Source: Endoryza sp044226045 (GTDB taxonomy: Bacteria; Bacteroidota; Bacteroidia; Chitinophagales; Chitinophagaceae). From it: a DNA stretch of 64,000 bases. The position numbers and the translations under genes were made by a program. Below the pieces are notes generated by a model that saw only the letters and a list, made by a program, of their open reading frames with translations, searched no databases and was not told the DNA's origin. Each line of letters begins with the position of its first letter. Positions within the stretch are counted from its first letter, which is position 1. Positions 14,773 to 23,728 of the stretch are shown here, piece after piece. The stretch covers positions 8,875-72,874 of the forward strand of contig JBGAHR010000020.1 in NCBI GenBank assembly GCA_044226045.1, given 5' to 3'.

Positions 14773-17700
14773 TCAGGCCTTCTCCGGTTCTATTCGCGGC
14801 GGTATCAGTTTGTACACCACCGGAGTGACAATGCGAGAAAGAAGTGTTGAGGAGATCAGTCCGCCTATGAGTACGAGGGCCAGCGGGGAAATCAGGGGAT
14901 TACTGCTCAGGGCAATGGGTAACAGACCACCAATAGCAGTTAAACTGGTGAGCACAATGGGAAGGAATCTTAACTCACCGGCTTCCCGGATAGCATCATC
15001 CAGCGATTTACCCTCTTGCCTCAACTGGTTGGTGAAGTCGACCAGCAGGATGGAGTTCTTAACTTCCACACCGGCCAAACCAATGAATCCTATAATGGCA
15101 ACAAACGACATAGGATTACCGGTTAGCCACAACATCATTACACCGCCAATTACACCTAACGGAATTACAGAAAGAACAATCAGGGTGCTTTTAAATGTTT
15201 TGAATTCCAGGATCAGCACCATGATGAACAGAAAAACAGTTGCGATTACCACGGTTCCGAAACTTCCTCCGAACGCATCCTTTTCGCTTTCGGCCTCCCC
15301 GGCCAGCTTGAGTTCATAGCCCGGCGGCAGATGCAGCTCTTCCGCTTTTTTCAGGAATGATTTGGTTACCTGTTCGGTGAGGATACCTTTATCAGTAAAC
15401 GCCGTGATCACCACAAATCTTTTTTTGTCGAGGTGTTTGATGGTAGTAGGAGAGGACTCAAATTCCAGTTGCGCCACCTGGTTCAGGGGGATGGCATTGC
15501 CCTGGGCATTATTGACAAAAATACCGCTGAAGTTTTGCAAAGTGGCAAACTGCTCACGCGGCGCATTGATCATAATGTCGTAGTCGTCGCCATTTTCGTT
15601 TGTATATTTTCCTGCTTCCAGCCCGGCAATCGAAAGCCTTACGGTCTTGTCGATATCCGCGGTTTGAATGCCCAGGCTTCTTGATTTGTCGGTGTTGATG
15701 TTTACGCGCAGATCCGACTTCAGCAGATCCACTTCATTTCTTACATAGATGGCACCGGGTGTTTCTTTCAGTAACTTTTCCGCGCGCGCAGCAATATTGC
15801 GTAAGCTGTCGAGGTTGTCTCCCATGATGCGGATAGCTACAGGTGCTTCAAGCGGTGGGCCCTGCTCGAAGTCTTTCACTTCAATTTTGGCACCGGCCAC
15901 CCGCGCAAACTGCTCTCTGAGCTTTTCAATAAGCTTCTTCTTTTCAGATGGAGAAACTTCATGATGCAGCTGGACAAAGAACTGTGCGAAGTCAGGCTTC
16001 TCGTTTTCAGGAATGACATTGTAATAGATTCGTGGATTTCCCTTTCCGACATTGGTGGTGAAATATTCAATTTCTTTTTCCTTTTTCAGGTCAGCTTCCA
16101 CCTGTCGGGCCATTACATTGGTGGCGGCAATATTGCTTTGCAAGGGCATGGTTACATTCACCAGGAATTGTGGTTTTTCCGAAGTAGGGAACAGCCGGAA
16201 CCCGATGATCTTGAAAATACCGAGGGAAGCGCCAAACAACAGGAAGGCGATGACCAGCGTCAGCCGGGGACTTTTCAGGGAAACATTCAGTAACCTCGTA
16301 TAGCTGCCACTGATCAGCTTTTTCAATCCTCTTAAGAACAGGTTTCCTTCCGGGCTATGGTTAGCCTTCAGCACTTTACTGGCCAGAAATGGAACGATAG
16401 TAAGGGAAACCAGCATGGAGGCAAACACCGAAGTAATCACTGCCATGGGTAAGCCCCTTATGAACTCGCCGGCGCCTTCGGGCAGAAAAACAAGCGGAAG
16501 GAAAGCGATGATCAAAGTAGCCGTACAGCCCACCACCGCCAGGCCTATTTGTTTGGTCGCTTCAATAACGGCCACCTTTCGGGGAGTGCCCTCTCTCAGC
16601 CATCGCTCGATATTTTCCACTACCACGATACTGTCATCTACCAACAGCCCCAGCGCAACCACCAACCCAACAATGCTCAATTGATTCAGCGAATAGCCAA
16701 GACTGTTAAGCAGCACCACTCCAATGCCCAATGACAGGGGAATGGCAACCATCACGATCAGGGAGGCTCTCCAACCCAGCGGAACAAGCGTAATCAGCAC
16801 CAGCCCGATCGCAATCAGGAAATCGATTCCTAATCCACCCAGTCTTCTGCTGACATTATCGGCCTGGTCAAAATGCTTGACCATTTCAATGTTGGAGGGA
16901 AGCGTTTGACGGAATTTCTCGAGCACCGGCAAATAGGCTTTTTGTGTGCGGGCGATGTTCTCTCCGCCTTTTTGGGCGGCTGTTACGAGCACACACCGAT
17001 GGCCGTTCAGACGGGTGATGTGTTTTTGTTCTTCGTAATGAAGACTCACATCTGCCACGTCTTTCAGGTAAACAATATTGCCATTGGCAGCGTACACGAT
17101 CGTGTTGGCGATCTCATCTATGTTCTTGTATTTGCCGCTGGTCTTAACGTTAAAGGTCTTGGTGCCTGCTCTCACATTTCCTCCCGGGATATTGGCCGCT
17201 TCACTTTGCACGCTGCCGATAACATAGTTAACGGGTATTTTTAATTGGGCGATCTTGTCCAGTTTTAGGTCTATTCTCACCACTTGTTCGGGCACACCGG
17301 TATAGTCCGCCTTTTTCAAGCTCTTTACTTTTTCAAGATCCTCTTTCAGTTGCTTGGCATAGAAACGAAGTCTTTCATCGGAAGCGTTTTCAGAAACCAG
17401 TGCTACCTGTAATACATTGACATCGGTTGGCGTTACTTTCCTTACTTCTATGCTGAAGATGTCGGATGGAAGTTCCGGCCGGATGGCATTGATTTCTCGG
17501 ACGAGTTCCTGGTATTTTGATTCTACGTCGCTTTCGTATTTATATTCTACATTGATAACAGACACCCCGTCATCAATGCGCGTGGTGATTTTCTTGATAT
17601 CTTCCAGTTCACTCACTCTTTTTTCAATCGGCTTTACTACCAGTTCCTCCATGTCTTTCGGGCTCGTTCCCGGATACACAATCACAACTGGAAATTGGGG

Positions 17701-17826
17701 AGGGTTGATCTCCGGGTCCTCTGCCCGGGGCATATTCAGCAAAGTCGTTGTGCTCACAACGATCACCATGATGAACATCACCAGGGTGAACTGGTAATTT
17801 TTGACAAAAAATCGGGTAATACCCAT
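14773..17826 (-). CDS. RND efflux pump, inner-membrane subunit
   Basis: A 1017-residue protein, full length for the hydrophobe/amphiphile RND efflux family (AcrB/MdtB-like). A membrane helix near residues 10-30 is followed by a large periplasmic porter domain, a block of helices (about 335-540), a second periplasmic domain and a final helix block (about 855-1005). The proton-relay Asp pair lies in Leu-Leu-Val-Asp-Asp-Ser near residue 395. The substrate cannot be told from sequence. It is the last gene of a three-gene operon with adaptor and TolC, likely controlled by the TetR protein at 20351-20962. Confidence 0.93.
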   Translation of the reverse strand: MGITRFFVKNYQFTLVMFIMVIVVSTTTLLNMPRAEDPEINPPQFPVVIVYPGTSPKDMEELVVKPIEKRVSELEDIKKITTRIDDGVSVINVEYKYESDVESKYQELVREINAIRPELPSDIFSIEVRKVTPTDVNVLQVALVSENASDERLRFYAKQLKEDLEKVKSLKKADYTGVPEQVVRIDLKLDKIAQLKIPVNYVIGSVQSEAANIPGGNVRAGTKTFNVKTSGKYKNIDEIANTIVYAANGNIVYLKDVADVSLHYEEQKHITRLNGHRCVLVTAAQKGGENIARTQKAYLPVLEKFRQTLPSNIEMVKHFDQADNVSRRLGGLGIDFLIAIGLVLITLVPLGWRASLIVMVAIPLSLGIGVVLLNSLGYSLNQLSIVGLVVALGLLVDDSIVVVENIERWLREGTPRKVAVIEATKQIGLAVVGCTATLIIAFLPLVFLPEGAGEFIRGLPMAVITSVFASMLVSLTIVPFLASKVLKANHSPEGNLFLRGLKKLISGSYTRLLNVSLKSPRLTLVIAFLLFGASLGIFKIIGFRLFPTSEKPQFLVNVTMPLQSNIAATNVMARQVEADLKKEKEIEYFTTNVGKGNPRIYYNVIPENEKPDFAQFFVQLHHEVSPSEKKKLIEKLREQFARVAGAKIEVKDFEQGPPLEAPVAIRIMGDNLDSLRNIAARAEKLLKETPGAIYVRNEVDLLKSDLRVNINTDKSRSLGIQTADIDKTVRLSIAGLEAGKYTNENGDDYDIMINAPREQFATLQNFSGIFVNNAQGNAIPLNQVAQLEFESSPTTIKHLDKKRFVVITAFTDKGILTEQVTKSFLKKAEELHLPPGYELKLAGEAESEKDAFGGSFGTVVIATVFLFIMVLILEFKTFKSTLIVLSVIPLGVIGGVMMLWLTGNPMSFVAIIGFIGLAGVEVKNSILLVDFTNQLRQEGKSLDDAIREAGELRFLPIVLTSLTAIGGLLPIALSSNPLISPLALVLIGGLISSTLLSRIVTPVVYKLIPPRIEPEKA

Positions 17827-17864
17827 ATAAAATATTTTACTGAGTGGTTATGAATGGGGATTGA

Positions 17865-18908
17865 TTAGCGGACTACCGATATGGGAGTGTTATCGGACAG
17901 ATAGGGGCTTCCGGCGCCTACCACAAATCGGTGACCTTCCAGTCCGGAGGAAATATAGACCACATTGTTGCTGATAGAGGCAATCTGCACTTCCACTTTT
18001 TTCACGGTCTTTTCATCATCGCTCACAAATACATAACCCTTCCGGCCATCCGCTTCCAGCAAGGCTTCGTAGGGGATACTCACCCCGGTGGATTGCCGGG
18101 AAGGTTTGATTACCACGTTACCAAACATACCGAGCGCCGGTTGCTCGCCGTTGAAGCGAACCTGGAGTTCAACCGTAAATGAGCCGCTTTGCGGATCGGC
18201 CGCCAATGTTTTTTTGCTGATCACCGCTGCAAATTGTTTTCCTGGAAAAGCATCGAGGCGAACTGTTGCCGCATCGCCTTTTTCCACTATAGCCCATTCG
18301 TGATCCGGTAATCCTGCTTTTACAATCCAGGGACTCGAAGCCGAGCTTCCGCTGATTTGAAGTACTGCCGTGCCGGGTGATGCCAGTTCGCCGGCATTAG
18401 CCAGTTTCTTCACGACAAAGCCGTCGGCAGGTGCGATGATCCTTGAATATTCGCTGTTAAAACTGACCTGTTGAAGATTTTGTCTTGCCACCTCATAAGC
18501 GGTTCGCGCATTTTGTAATTGTTCCAGGGTGGCCACACTGTCTTTGTATAGATTTTCTGCCCTGCGAAGATCTCTTTCCGCTTTTTCCAAACCCAGTTTT
18601 ACCTGCGATACCTGGGCAGCAATTTCGGTGCTCTTCAGGGTAGCCAATAATTGTCCTCTTCTGATCTTGTCACCTTCCTTTACAAAGATGCTTTCGATGA
18701 TGCCTCCGATCTTGAATGAAAGACGGGCATCCGTTTCAGTGCTCAATAAACCGGAAGCCTGGATGGTGGAGATTCCTGAATCGCTGTTGACAGGAATTAA
18801 TTTTACCGGTATGATTTCTTTGGGTGAGGTGCTGGCCGGCTGATGGGCATCGCTGGTGCAGGACTGCAACAGCACCATAGTGGCGATTATGGACAGGAGT
18901 ATGCGCAT
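17865..18908 (-). CDS. RND efflux periplasmic adaptor (membrane fusion protein)
   Basis: A 347-residue lipoprotein-type adaptor. The signal ends in Leu-Leu-Gln-Ser-Cys with Cys17 as lipidation site. A first half-lipoyl strand (about 48-70), a coiled hairpin (about 85-140), a second lipoyl half with Ile-Ile-Ala-Pro-Ala-Asp-Gly-Phe-Val near 155-165, and a beta-barrel region follow. It should bridge the pump and the TolC protein. It sits 38 bases upstream of the pump gene and 18 bases downstream of tolC. Confidence 0.9.
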   Translation of the reverse strand: MRILLSIIATMVLLQSCTSDAHQPASTSPKEIIPVKLIPVNSDSGISTIQASGLLSTETDARLSFKIGGIIESIFVKEGDKIRRGQLLATLKSTEIAAQVSQVKLGLEKAERDLRRAENLYKDSVATLEQLQNARTAYEVARQNLQQVSFNSEYSRIIAPADGFVVKKLANAGELASPGTAVLQISGSSASSPWIVKAGLPDHEWAIVEKGDAATVRLDAFPGKQFAAVISKKTLAADPQSGSFTVELQVRFNGEQPALGMFGNVVIKPSRQSTGVSIPYEALLEADGRKGYVFVSDDEKTVKKVEVQIASISNNVVYISSGLEGHRFVVGAGSPYLSDNTPISVVR

Positions 18909-18926
18909 ATGATTATTTTTTGGTGG

Positions 18927-20288
18927 TTATGATTTAAGATTGAAGGAGGCTGTTTGTCTTTCGAAATCGGCCTGGGCCGACAGCAGGCGAAACTGGTTAA
19001 GATTTACCTGTATCTGGGAGTTGGTGAGTTGTGTACGGGCATCCAGCCACTCGATATAACTGTTGACGCCTTCGGTATAGCCTTTATCTATCAATCGGAA
19101 ATACTGACGGGCAGATTCAGACTGTTTGAGCGCGGATTGATAGGAGCTGAGGGCATTGTTGACATTGTTCCTGCTTACCAGCGCGGAAAGTTCCAGCTGA
19201 TGCTCAACATTGCTGGTATTGGACTGCAGGCTGGTAATATCCAGTTGGCTTTGTTCAATTTTGTACAGGTTTCTTTTTCCGGCATACAAAGGTATTTGCA
19301 CCTGCACGCCACCGAGATAAAACGGAGTTCGTTTGTTAACGGAAAAATCAAAACCCTGTGCTGCCAGGTCGAGGAATAAATTGACCTTGGGTTTTCTGAA
19401 CTCTTTGTTCATCTTCAGCAGGTGATTATTGATTTGACCGGCAATTCGCAAAGAAGCCAGTTCTTCCCTGTTTGAAATAGTGTAATCCGCAGGCGGCAAA
19501 GTTGCGGCGCTGGCATAATCGGATGAACGAAGAATGACAGAGTCTGTTAAAGACCGGTTCAGCAGGAAATTGAAATAAGCGCGGGCATTCAGTACATCAT
19601 TGCGGGCATTTTGCAGTTGGGATTCGACAGACTTCACTTCGCTTTCTGCCCGGGAGATATAAGCCGGCAATCCTTTGCCATTAGCCATTAATGATTGATT
19701 GACGCGCAGATTCTGTCTTACCAGTGTCAGCGCATTTTCATAAATATGTGTGGCCTCATCGGCCAGCAACAAACGAAAATAGGCCGTCTTCACTTCCTTT
19801 ACCAGTTCCCGTTTGTAAGTGTCAATTTCTGTCTGTTGCCACTGAATCTGTTCTTCCTTGATCTTTTTGTTGATCCGGATTTCATTATTGTACAACGGCA
19901 TGGTTGTTTTCACCCTGATATCATAAAAGTTATTCGGGTTGAGTTGCTCCGAAGCGTTGCTCACGGTAGGAAATTTATTGGTGCCCGTCAATTGGTTCAA
20001 AGTAGCATAAACCGGGTTGAGCAAATCGCCTACCGGAATATCGATCGATCTTCCGCCCTGTGCCAACAGGTACTGACCCTCAAACCAGGTAGTCGGGTAA
20101 AAAAGGCTTCGGGCTTCTTTCAAAGCCAACAGGCTTTTCTCGAGACTGATTTTTTTCTGCTGCAGAACGAGGTTTTTGTCAAATGCTTCCTGCAGGTATT
20201 GCGAGGGTATTTCCTGGCTTACGGCTAACAGCGAGATCGCCGAGAAAAGCCAGGTGGTTAAACCTCCCTTTAAGAACCGTGCTTTCAT
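18927..20288 (-). CDS. TolC-family outer-membrane efflux protein
   Basis: A 453-residue protein with a signal peptide (cleavage after about residue 24), long coiled helices and two repeated halves typical of OEP/TolC channels (PF02321). It is the first gene of the efflux operon in transcription order. A TetR-type operator lies at 20322-20337, 34 bases upstream of the start, so it is probably the point where the repressor blocks operon transcription. Confidence 0.9.
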   Translation of the reverse strand: MKARFLKGGLTTWLFSAISLLAVSQEIPSQYLQEAFDKNLVLQQKKISLEKSLLALKEARSLFYPTTWFEGQYLLAQGGRSIDIPVGDLLNPVYATLNQLTGTNKFPTVSNASEQLNPNNFYDIRVKTTMPLYNNEIRINKKIKEEQIQWQQTEIDTYKRELVKEVKTAYFRLLLADEATHIYENALTLVRQNLRVNQSLMANGKGLPAYISRAESEVKSVESQLQNARNDVLNARAYFNFLLNRSLTDSVILRSSDYASAATLPPADYTISNREELASLRIAGQINNHLLKMNKEFRKPKVNLFLDLAAQGFDFSVNKRTPFYLGGVQVQIPLYAGKRNLYKIEQSQLDITSLQSNTSNVEHQLELSALVSRNNVNNALSSYQSALKQSESARQYFRLIDKGYTEGVNSYIEWLDARTQLTNSQIQVNLNQFRLLSAQADFERQTASFNLKS

Positions 20289-20321
20289 ACTTATCTATTT
20301 ATAATCAATGTTTAAATAATA

Positions 20322-20337
20322 AACAGTGTTCAGTAAA
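20322..20337. promoter_or_regulatory. TetR-type operator, efflux operon copy
   Basis: AACAGTGTTCAGTAAA here is identical to 20996-21011. The core AACAGTGTT is a palindrome around G. It lies upstream of the TolC start at 20288 and 13 bases past the end of the TetR gene. Confidence 0.75.
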
Positions 20338-20350
20338 AAGGCAAAAAAAA

Positions 20351-20962
20351 TCAACTCTTTTCAATCATTTTTACAAAGCACTCATAGCCCTTTTTCAGCA
20401 ACTCATTCGCATCGTGGTCATGATAGGCTTTGCATCTTTCCCTGATCATGAGAGCTGCCATGCCGTGTACAGTTGACCAGACCATAAAAGACAAATAGTC
20501 GATGTCCATCCCTTTAAAATAGCCCTTATCCTGGCAAAGCTTCAAAACAGACTTCAGGTATTCGAGGGTCTGGTGGCCCATCTGCCATTGATCGTGCTCT
20601 TCTTCATGTTTGATGGGGGCATCGATAATGAACATCAGGTCGTACAGGTCGGGATTGTTCTTCGCAAATTCGAGGTAAACCAGCCCAATCGCCTTGAGTC
20701 TTTCGAAAGGATCCGACACATGTTGCAGCGGTTGCATTTTCTCCAGCATACGCGCAAAACCTTCCTCATGTAGCGCATGGAAAATTTCGTCCTTCTCCCG
20801 GAAATACAGATAAATCGTACCCGGACTATAATCGATCCGATCTGCGATATTCCGGATACTGGTCTGGGCATATCCCTTTTCCAGGAATATAGCCCTTGCC
20901 GCACCCAGGATCAACTGGCGCATCTCTTCCTTTTCCCGCTGTTTTCTTTCCGCGATCGACAT
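20351..20962 (-). CDS. TetR/AcrR-family repressor
   Basis: A 203-residue regulator. The N-terminal helix-turn-helix (about 25-55) has Thr-Ser-Ile-Arg-Asn-Ile-Ala-Asp-Arg-Ile and Ser-Pro-Gly-Thr-Ile-Tyr-Leu-Tyr-Phe, the TetR signature. The C-terminal helical domain (PF13305-like) would bind a ligand. It lies upstream of the efflux operon in the same direction. One operator copy lies in front of this gene and one in front of tolC, so it should repress both itself and the pump until a drug-like ligand binds. Confidence 0.92.
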   Translation of the reverse strand: MSIAERKQREKEEMRQLILGAARAIFLEKGYAQTSIRNIADRIDYSPGTIYLYFREKDEIFHALHEEGFARMLEKMQPLQHVSDPFERLKAIGLVYLEFAKNNPDLYDLMFIIDAPIKHEEEHDQWQMGHQTLEYLKSVLKLCQDKGYFKGMDIDYLSFMVWSTVHGMAALMIRERCKAYHDHDANELLKKGYECFVKMIEKS

Positions 20963-20993
20963 GTAGGCGTTTTAAATGACTGAGCAAAAATAA

Positions 20994-21011
20994 TGAACAG
21001 TGTTCAGTAAA
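20994..21011. promoter_or_regulatory. TetR-type operator, autoregulatory copy
   Basis: TGAACAGTGTTCA (20994-21006) is a perfect 13-base palindrome, 32 bases upstream of the TetR start. It shares 16 identical bases with the site at 20322-20337. Confidence 0.8.
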
Positions 21012-21076
21012 TGCAAATTTATTTTGTTGGCCGGGCCAAAAAATGGGTTGAATGGATCATTGACTGAGGAATAAAA

Positions 21077-22168
21077 TTACTCCAGATCCTTGAATGTCAG
21101 CTCGGTAATTTCCATCTGCAGCCAGTTGAACTTTCCTTCTTTCAATTGCCAGGAAACGGATGAGCGGACTGGAATTTCTATCCCATCGACATTTTTATAA
21201 ATAAGGGGATCGATGTCGATAACCCATTTTTCAAGGGAGGCCGGCAGGGGATTTCTGTCCATATAACGCATCGCCTCAAACCGGATCATCTTTCCGCTTT
21301 TATTGAATTCGAACAATCCGGAGGCCTCCTGTTTTCCGATCTTGATTTGGGCGATGGCATGGAGGGAGTCAACGGGCGACCAGGTGATGTAATCGTTCAG
21401 GGCTGCAGAAGGGTACCAGCAGATTTCTGCCAAATAGCGTACGAGTGAACCCTGGTCAGTTGCCGTGCCGGTTGCATGGGTTATCCGATAAAGACCAAAC
21501 AGACTAATATTCATTTGCCCTTTACCGTTAGCAAAATGGTCGAGGCCTTTTACGATGACCAGGGGAGACTGTTGCATTTCTGCATACCAGGCAAACGATG
21601 GTTGATTCACTCCCACACATTGCTCGGCTTTGTAATTCATCCATTCAGCTGTTGGGGAAGTCTTCATCCTGCCAGTTTGCCGGAGCCTGACCCTATTCGC
21701 AGAAGGTTTGCCCAGCCATCCGGAAGATTTCAACCAGACTTGTATCGGGTAAGGTACTTTATCGAGTCGCTCGGGTGTAACCAGCTTGCCCGGTGAGGCG
21801 TTTACTGCCAATATTTCTTTGTTCAGTCTTTCGAAATCGCCATAGAATTTCCAGGCTGCGAAATTCAGAATGGTAGGGAAAAGAATGACTATATTCATCA
21901 GGGTACCCCACCTGGCTTTTTTCCAGTAGAGAATGATCAGTATCTGTGATAAAATGATCGCGGGGAAGACAAACATCCACCAGTTATTGTGGATGATAAA
22001 AACGGCGGGTATGGAAATTATGAACAATACGGCAGATACCAGCCACCATCCTTTATTGGTGGCATGGTCGAGCTGTTGGGTATTGGGAAGGGTGATGGCT
22101 TTCCTGGAAAGACCCATCAGGTGAACCAGACCGTGTATCAACAACAAGGCCGCAAGGATTAATTTCAT
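21077..22168 (-). CDS. DUF6544-family membrane-associated protein
   Basis: A 363-residue protein with four N-terminal hydrophobic segments (about 1-15, 40-58, 63-82, 88-108) and a soluble C-terminal domain. Motifs such as Arg-Tyr-Leu-Ala-Glu-Ile-Cys-Trp-Tyr-Pro near residue 245 and Gly-Leu-Phe-Glu-Phe match the family called DUF6544/DUF6920. The function is not known. Its start overlaps the stop of the upstream membrane gene by 4 bases (ATGA), so the two are translationally coupled. Confidence 0.7.
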   Translation of the reverse strand: MKLILAALLLIHGLVHLMGLSRKAITLPNTQQLDHATNKGWWLVSAVLFIISIPAVFIIHNNWWMFVFPAIILSQILIILYWKKARWGTLMNIVILFPTILNFAAWKFYGDFERLNKEILAVNASPGKLVTPERLDKVPYPIQVWLKSSGWLGKPSANRVRLRQTGRMKTSPTAEWMNYKAEQCVGVNQPSFAWYAEMQQSPLVIVKGLDHFANGKGQMNISLFGLYRITHATGTATDQGSLVRYLAEICWYPSAALNDYITWSPVDSLHAIAQIKIGKQEASGLFEFNKSGKMIRFEAMRYMDRNPLPASLEKWVIDIDPLIYKNVDGIEIPVRSSVSWQLKEGKFNWLQMEITELTFKDLE

Positions 22169-22659
22169 AGTGATTTTGAGTTATGGGCTTTAGAGATCGC
22201 CAGCCATATCGGCAAAAATCTCTTTTTTCTCCATAATATCATAGCGGCAATGGAAACAGTTATAGAAAAAGGAAAGGCAGATCCTACGCCGAGCGGTGCG
22301 ATGCCGAGCAGGAACAGCATTACGCCTGCGATTCCCAACCTGGGCCAGATTCCACCGGCAAGCAGGAAAATCCCACTGAGAAACTGGCCGATGGCGATGA
22401 GGGGTATCATCACTCCGTTGTGCCGGCTGAACCAGCCCCTGATAAACTGCTGATACACCGGAATCGCATATTCGGCGAAATGAAGATACTCCTCGGGCTT
22501 TTTCAAACCGATGTACATATTGTAGACACCGGCATAGAGAAAAAGCAATGAAATCGCTATTCTTCCCCACGCATTGTTTTTCCAGCATAGTCCTAACAGC
22601 ACAAGACTCACTACCTGTGAGAGAACATAAGGAAGTAGCCATTGATCGAGACCCTTCAT
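22165..22659 (-). CDS. DoxX-like membrane protein
   Basis: A 164-residue protein with four or five membrane helices (about 8-25, 31-50, 85-100, 105-125, 130-145). The overall pattern resembles DoxX-like small membrane proteins. No catalytic residues can be named. It overlaps the DUF6544 gene by 4 bases and follows the DUF2892 gene by 6 bases, which suggests one operon. Confidence 0.55.
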   Translation of the reverse strand: MKGLDQWLLPYVLSQVVSLVLLGLCWKNNAWGRIAISLLFLYAGVYNMYIGLKKPEEYLHFAEYAIPVYQQFIRGWFSRHNGVMIPLIAIGQFLSGIFLLAGGIWPRLGIAGVMLFLLGIAPLGVGSAFPFSITVSIAAMILWRKKRFLPIWLAISKAHNSKSL

Positions 22660-22665
22660 GGATTC

Positions 22666-22890
22666 TTATGAAGTTTGCGTTTTGTTGGTTTTCACTTTGC
22701 AGGTGTTGATACCGAAGAGTACATAAAGCGGACAGAAACTGACGAGACTGGTCAACACAAATACCCCTCCCAACACGAGCAGAACGATACCTGCCACTCC
22801 GGTAACGGTATGGGTGAAGTATAGAGCGGCAAACAATACAGCCAGGAGCAGTCTTACGATTCTGTCAGCAGATCCCATATTCTTTTTCAT
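22666..22890 (-). CDS. DUF2892 (YgaP-type membrane) protein
   Basis: A 74-residue protein starting Met-Lys-Lys-Asn-Met-Gly-Ser-Ala-Asp-Arg, with two membrane helices (about 12-28 and 32-52) and Cys-Pro-Leu-Tyr-x-Leu-Phe-Gly-Ile-Asn-Thr-Cys. This is the DUF2892 inner-membrane family, seen alone or fused to rhodanese domains (YgaP). The start at 22890 is preferred to the TTG at 22908. A CRP/FNR-type box lies 47 bases upstream at 22937. Confidence 0.82.
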   Translation of the reverse strand: MKKNMGSADRIVRLLLAVLFAALYFTHTVTGVAGIVLLVLGGVFVLTSLVSFCPLYVLFGINTCKVKTNKTQTS

Positions 22891-22936
22891 AACGAAGAGT
22901 TTTAACAAAAATCCAAACTGGTCAGTTACAAAATGG

Positions 22937-22948
22937 TGATGAATGTCA
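22937..22948. promoter_or_regulatory. CRP/FNR-type box TGATGAATGTCA
   Basis: The wider sequence GTGATGAATGTCAC is GTGA-N6-TCAC, a full CRP-like dyad. It lies 47 bases upstream of the DUF2892 start in the 311-base gap between that gene and the divergent Rrf2 gene. Apart from this box and the pair at 23120-23153, I see nothing else definite in the gap. Confidence 0.5.
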
Positions 22949-23119
22949 CGAATGGGCCTGACAGATGCTAGTCTACAGCGCTATACTGACAGGAGATATC
23001 GTTTTTTTGAGGTTTCCTGTAATCATCACAGAAACGATGCAAGAGGCCGAAAGGCTTTGTCAGACTGCATTTCAGCCGTTCGATATTTTCGGGTACATGT
23101 TGTTATAAAAGGCAAAGAC

Positions 23120-23153
23120 TGATATGTCTCAAACATTGGGATGAGTTTTATCA
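23120..23153. promoter_or_regulatory. Tandem CRP/FNR-type boxes before the Rrf2-RIC unit
   Basis: TGATATGTCTCA (23120-23131) and TGAGTTTTATCA (23142-23153) both fit TGA-N6-TCA. Their centres are 22 bases apart, two helical turns, so bound dimers would sit on the same face of the DNA. The second ends 48 bases before the Rrf2 start at 23202. Confidence 0.55.
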
Positions 23154-23201
23154 GAAACAGGCCAGTTATGTCCTTTTACATTTGGTTTAAATAATTTTTG
23201 T

Positions 23202-23675
23202 ATGGTTCTGTCCAAATCTTTTGGTTATGCGTTAAGAGGCATACTCTATATAACGTTAACCAGCGACGAGAAACGAAAAATATCTATCGATGAAATGGCC
23301 GGCAAACTGGCCATTCCTAAATTTTTCCTGGCAAAAATCATGAAACAGGTGGTCAAGTCTGGAGTGGTCAGCGCCACGAGGGGACAGCATGGTGGATTCT
23401 ATCTGAACGATCGGACGCTGAAATACACGCTGGCCGATCTGATACTGATGATAGAAGGACAAGGATACTTCAACACCTGCATGCTTAATATGGGTAAATG
23501 CGATGCGGCAAAACCTTGTCCCATGCATAACCTGGTGACGGAGCAAAAAGAGATGGTGTTGTCCGTTTACAAGAACACTACCATTGGCGATTTGATGAAG
23601 GGCGACAAGGAAACTATGTTAAATAGCATTGATGCCCATCTTCGTGTTCCGGTGCTGGAAACCGTAGCTGATTAA
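23202..23675 (+). CDS. Rrf2-family regulator, NsrR-like
   Basis: A 157-residue protein with an N-terminal winged helix (about 1-70, Tyr-Ala-Leu-Arg-Gly then Gly-Gly-Phe-Tyr-Leu) and three cysteines, Cys93, Cys100 and Cys106, in the position of the iron-sulfur ligands of NsrR and IscR. The spacing (six then five residues) is slightly longer than in the Escherichia coli proteins. The next gene encodes RIC, which repairs nitrosatively damaged Fe-S clusters. An NO-sensing role is therefore likely. Confidence 0.85.
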   Translation: MVLSKSFGYALRGILYITLTSDEKRKISIDEMAGKLAIPKFFLAKIMKQVVKSGVVSATRGQHGGFYLNDRTLKYTLADLILMIEGQGYFNTCMLNMGKCDAAKPCPMHNLVTEQKEMVLSVYKNTTIGDLMKGDKETMLNSIDAHLRVPVLETVAD

Positions 23676-23728
23676 TATCATCTTTTTTCGTTTCACCTTC
23701 TTCTATTTTTCCGGCAGAATTAAAAGTC

